Assembly (NCBI GenBank): GCA_002385745.1
Contig: DGEC01000040.1
Location: 1-21,625, forward strand
Length of the DNA: 21,625 nucleotides
Reading direction: 5' to 3'
DNA from: Firmicutes bacterium UBA3936
GTDB taxonomy: Bacteria > Bacillota > Dethiobacteria > Dethiobacterales > Dethiobacteraceae
A model generated the notes under the pieces. The model saw nothing but the letters and a program-made list of their open reading frames with translations. It ran no database searches and had not been told where the DNA came from. Position numbers and translations under genes: made by a program. This document shows positions 21,466-21,625 of this stretch, one piece after another (the stretch's first letter is position 1; each line of letters opens with the position of its first letter).

Positions 21466-21625
21466 CTACAAGGTTGAACTGCACCTCTTTATTTCAGGGA
21501 AAAGAACATTTAATTCACTGAGGAATTTATCAGCTTCACGCCTGACATGGTCAAGCAAAAGCGGTGTTGCTACAATGCCCAAAAGCTTGCAGAGCTCTGC
21601 AAGTTCAAAGGCGGCGCCTTTAAAG
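21466..21625 (-). CDS. C-terminal end of a DUF2935-like protein (partial, cut by window edge)
   Basis: The last 52 residues of a minus-strand protein are visible and end at TAG (complement 21466-21468). The segment FKGAAFELAELCKLL ... TPLLLDHVRREADKFLSEL resembles the final helices of DUF2935 proteins, a helical-bundle family common in clostridia that has conserved His/Glu positions and probably binds metal. The start lies beyond the window. The family call rests on the short LLDHVRREADKFL motif and is moderate. Confidence 0.6.
   Translation of the reverse strand, partial: FKGAAFELAELCKLLGIVATPLLLDHVRREADKFLSELNVLFPEIKRCSSTL

Noticed and set aside
1..21625. CRISPR array, prophage or plasmid origin
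   Set aside because: No regularly spaced direct repeats, no phage structural or integrase genes and no replication initiator were seen in the window.

Overview
The window looks like a low-to-moderate GC Firmicute chromosome, most likely a spore-forming clostridial lineage such as the Desulfotomaculum/Pelotomaculum group. The grounds are strong GGAGG-type ribosome sites, frequent TTG/GTG starts, compact rho-independent terminators, a YhaN/YhaO pair, a YxlE/F/G-like transporter module, a LysM protein and a DUF2935-like end fragment. The genus is inferred from protein style only; no rRNA or marker gene is present. All protein identities come from reading motifs, not from a search.

Left part (1-4700): a small cysteine-containing protein behind a consensus promoter; a polar amino acid ABC importer (lipoprotein, permease, ATPase) whose binding protein has its two halves in swapped order; a LysM protein; and, on the minus strand, an ECF-type S component with a long leader containing a large inverted repeat.

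Centre (4700-9400): a two-component system (NarL-type kinase and regulator, ATGA overlap) followed by a small PLDc_N-type membrane protein, an ABC ATPase and an ABC permease. This resembles the Bacillus yxlEFG export module, here next to a two-component system instead of sigY. The kinase N-terminus itself resembles the small PLDc_N protein. A bidirectional terminator separates it from a minus-strand membrane protein.

9500-13500 (minus): yhaO-yhaN-like nuclease/SMC-like ATPase pair with a good promoter. 13690-14160 (minus): a pyridoxamine-phosphate-oxidase-like flavoprotein.

14166-20108 (minus): a five-gene, tightly packed operon that is the most interesting locus. In order of transcription: an amino-acid-type adenylation enzyme, a double GNAT acyltransferase, a phosphopantetheine carrier protein, an MBOAT membrane acyltransferase, and an exported DltD/SGNH-like domain fused to a PgaB/IcaB-type polysaccharide deacetylase. 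It has the logic of the dlt operon (activate, load on carrier, hand to MBOAT, transfer outside), with two additions, the GNAT and the deacetylase, and without the DltA-type cysteine. I infer that it decorates a cell-surface glycan with an aminoacyl or N-acyl-aminoacyl group.

Right end (20500-21625): tandem tRNA-Ala(CGC) and tRNA-Val(CAC) with a clear promoter and terminator, a gene-poor stretch with possible traces of an IS21-family element, and the C-terminal end of a minus-strand DUF2935-like gene cut by the window edge.
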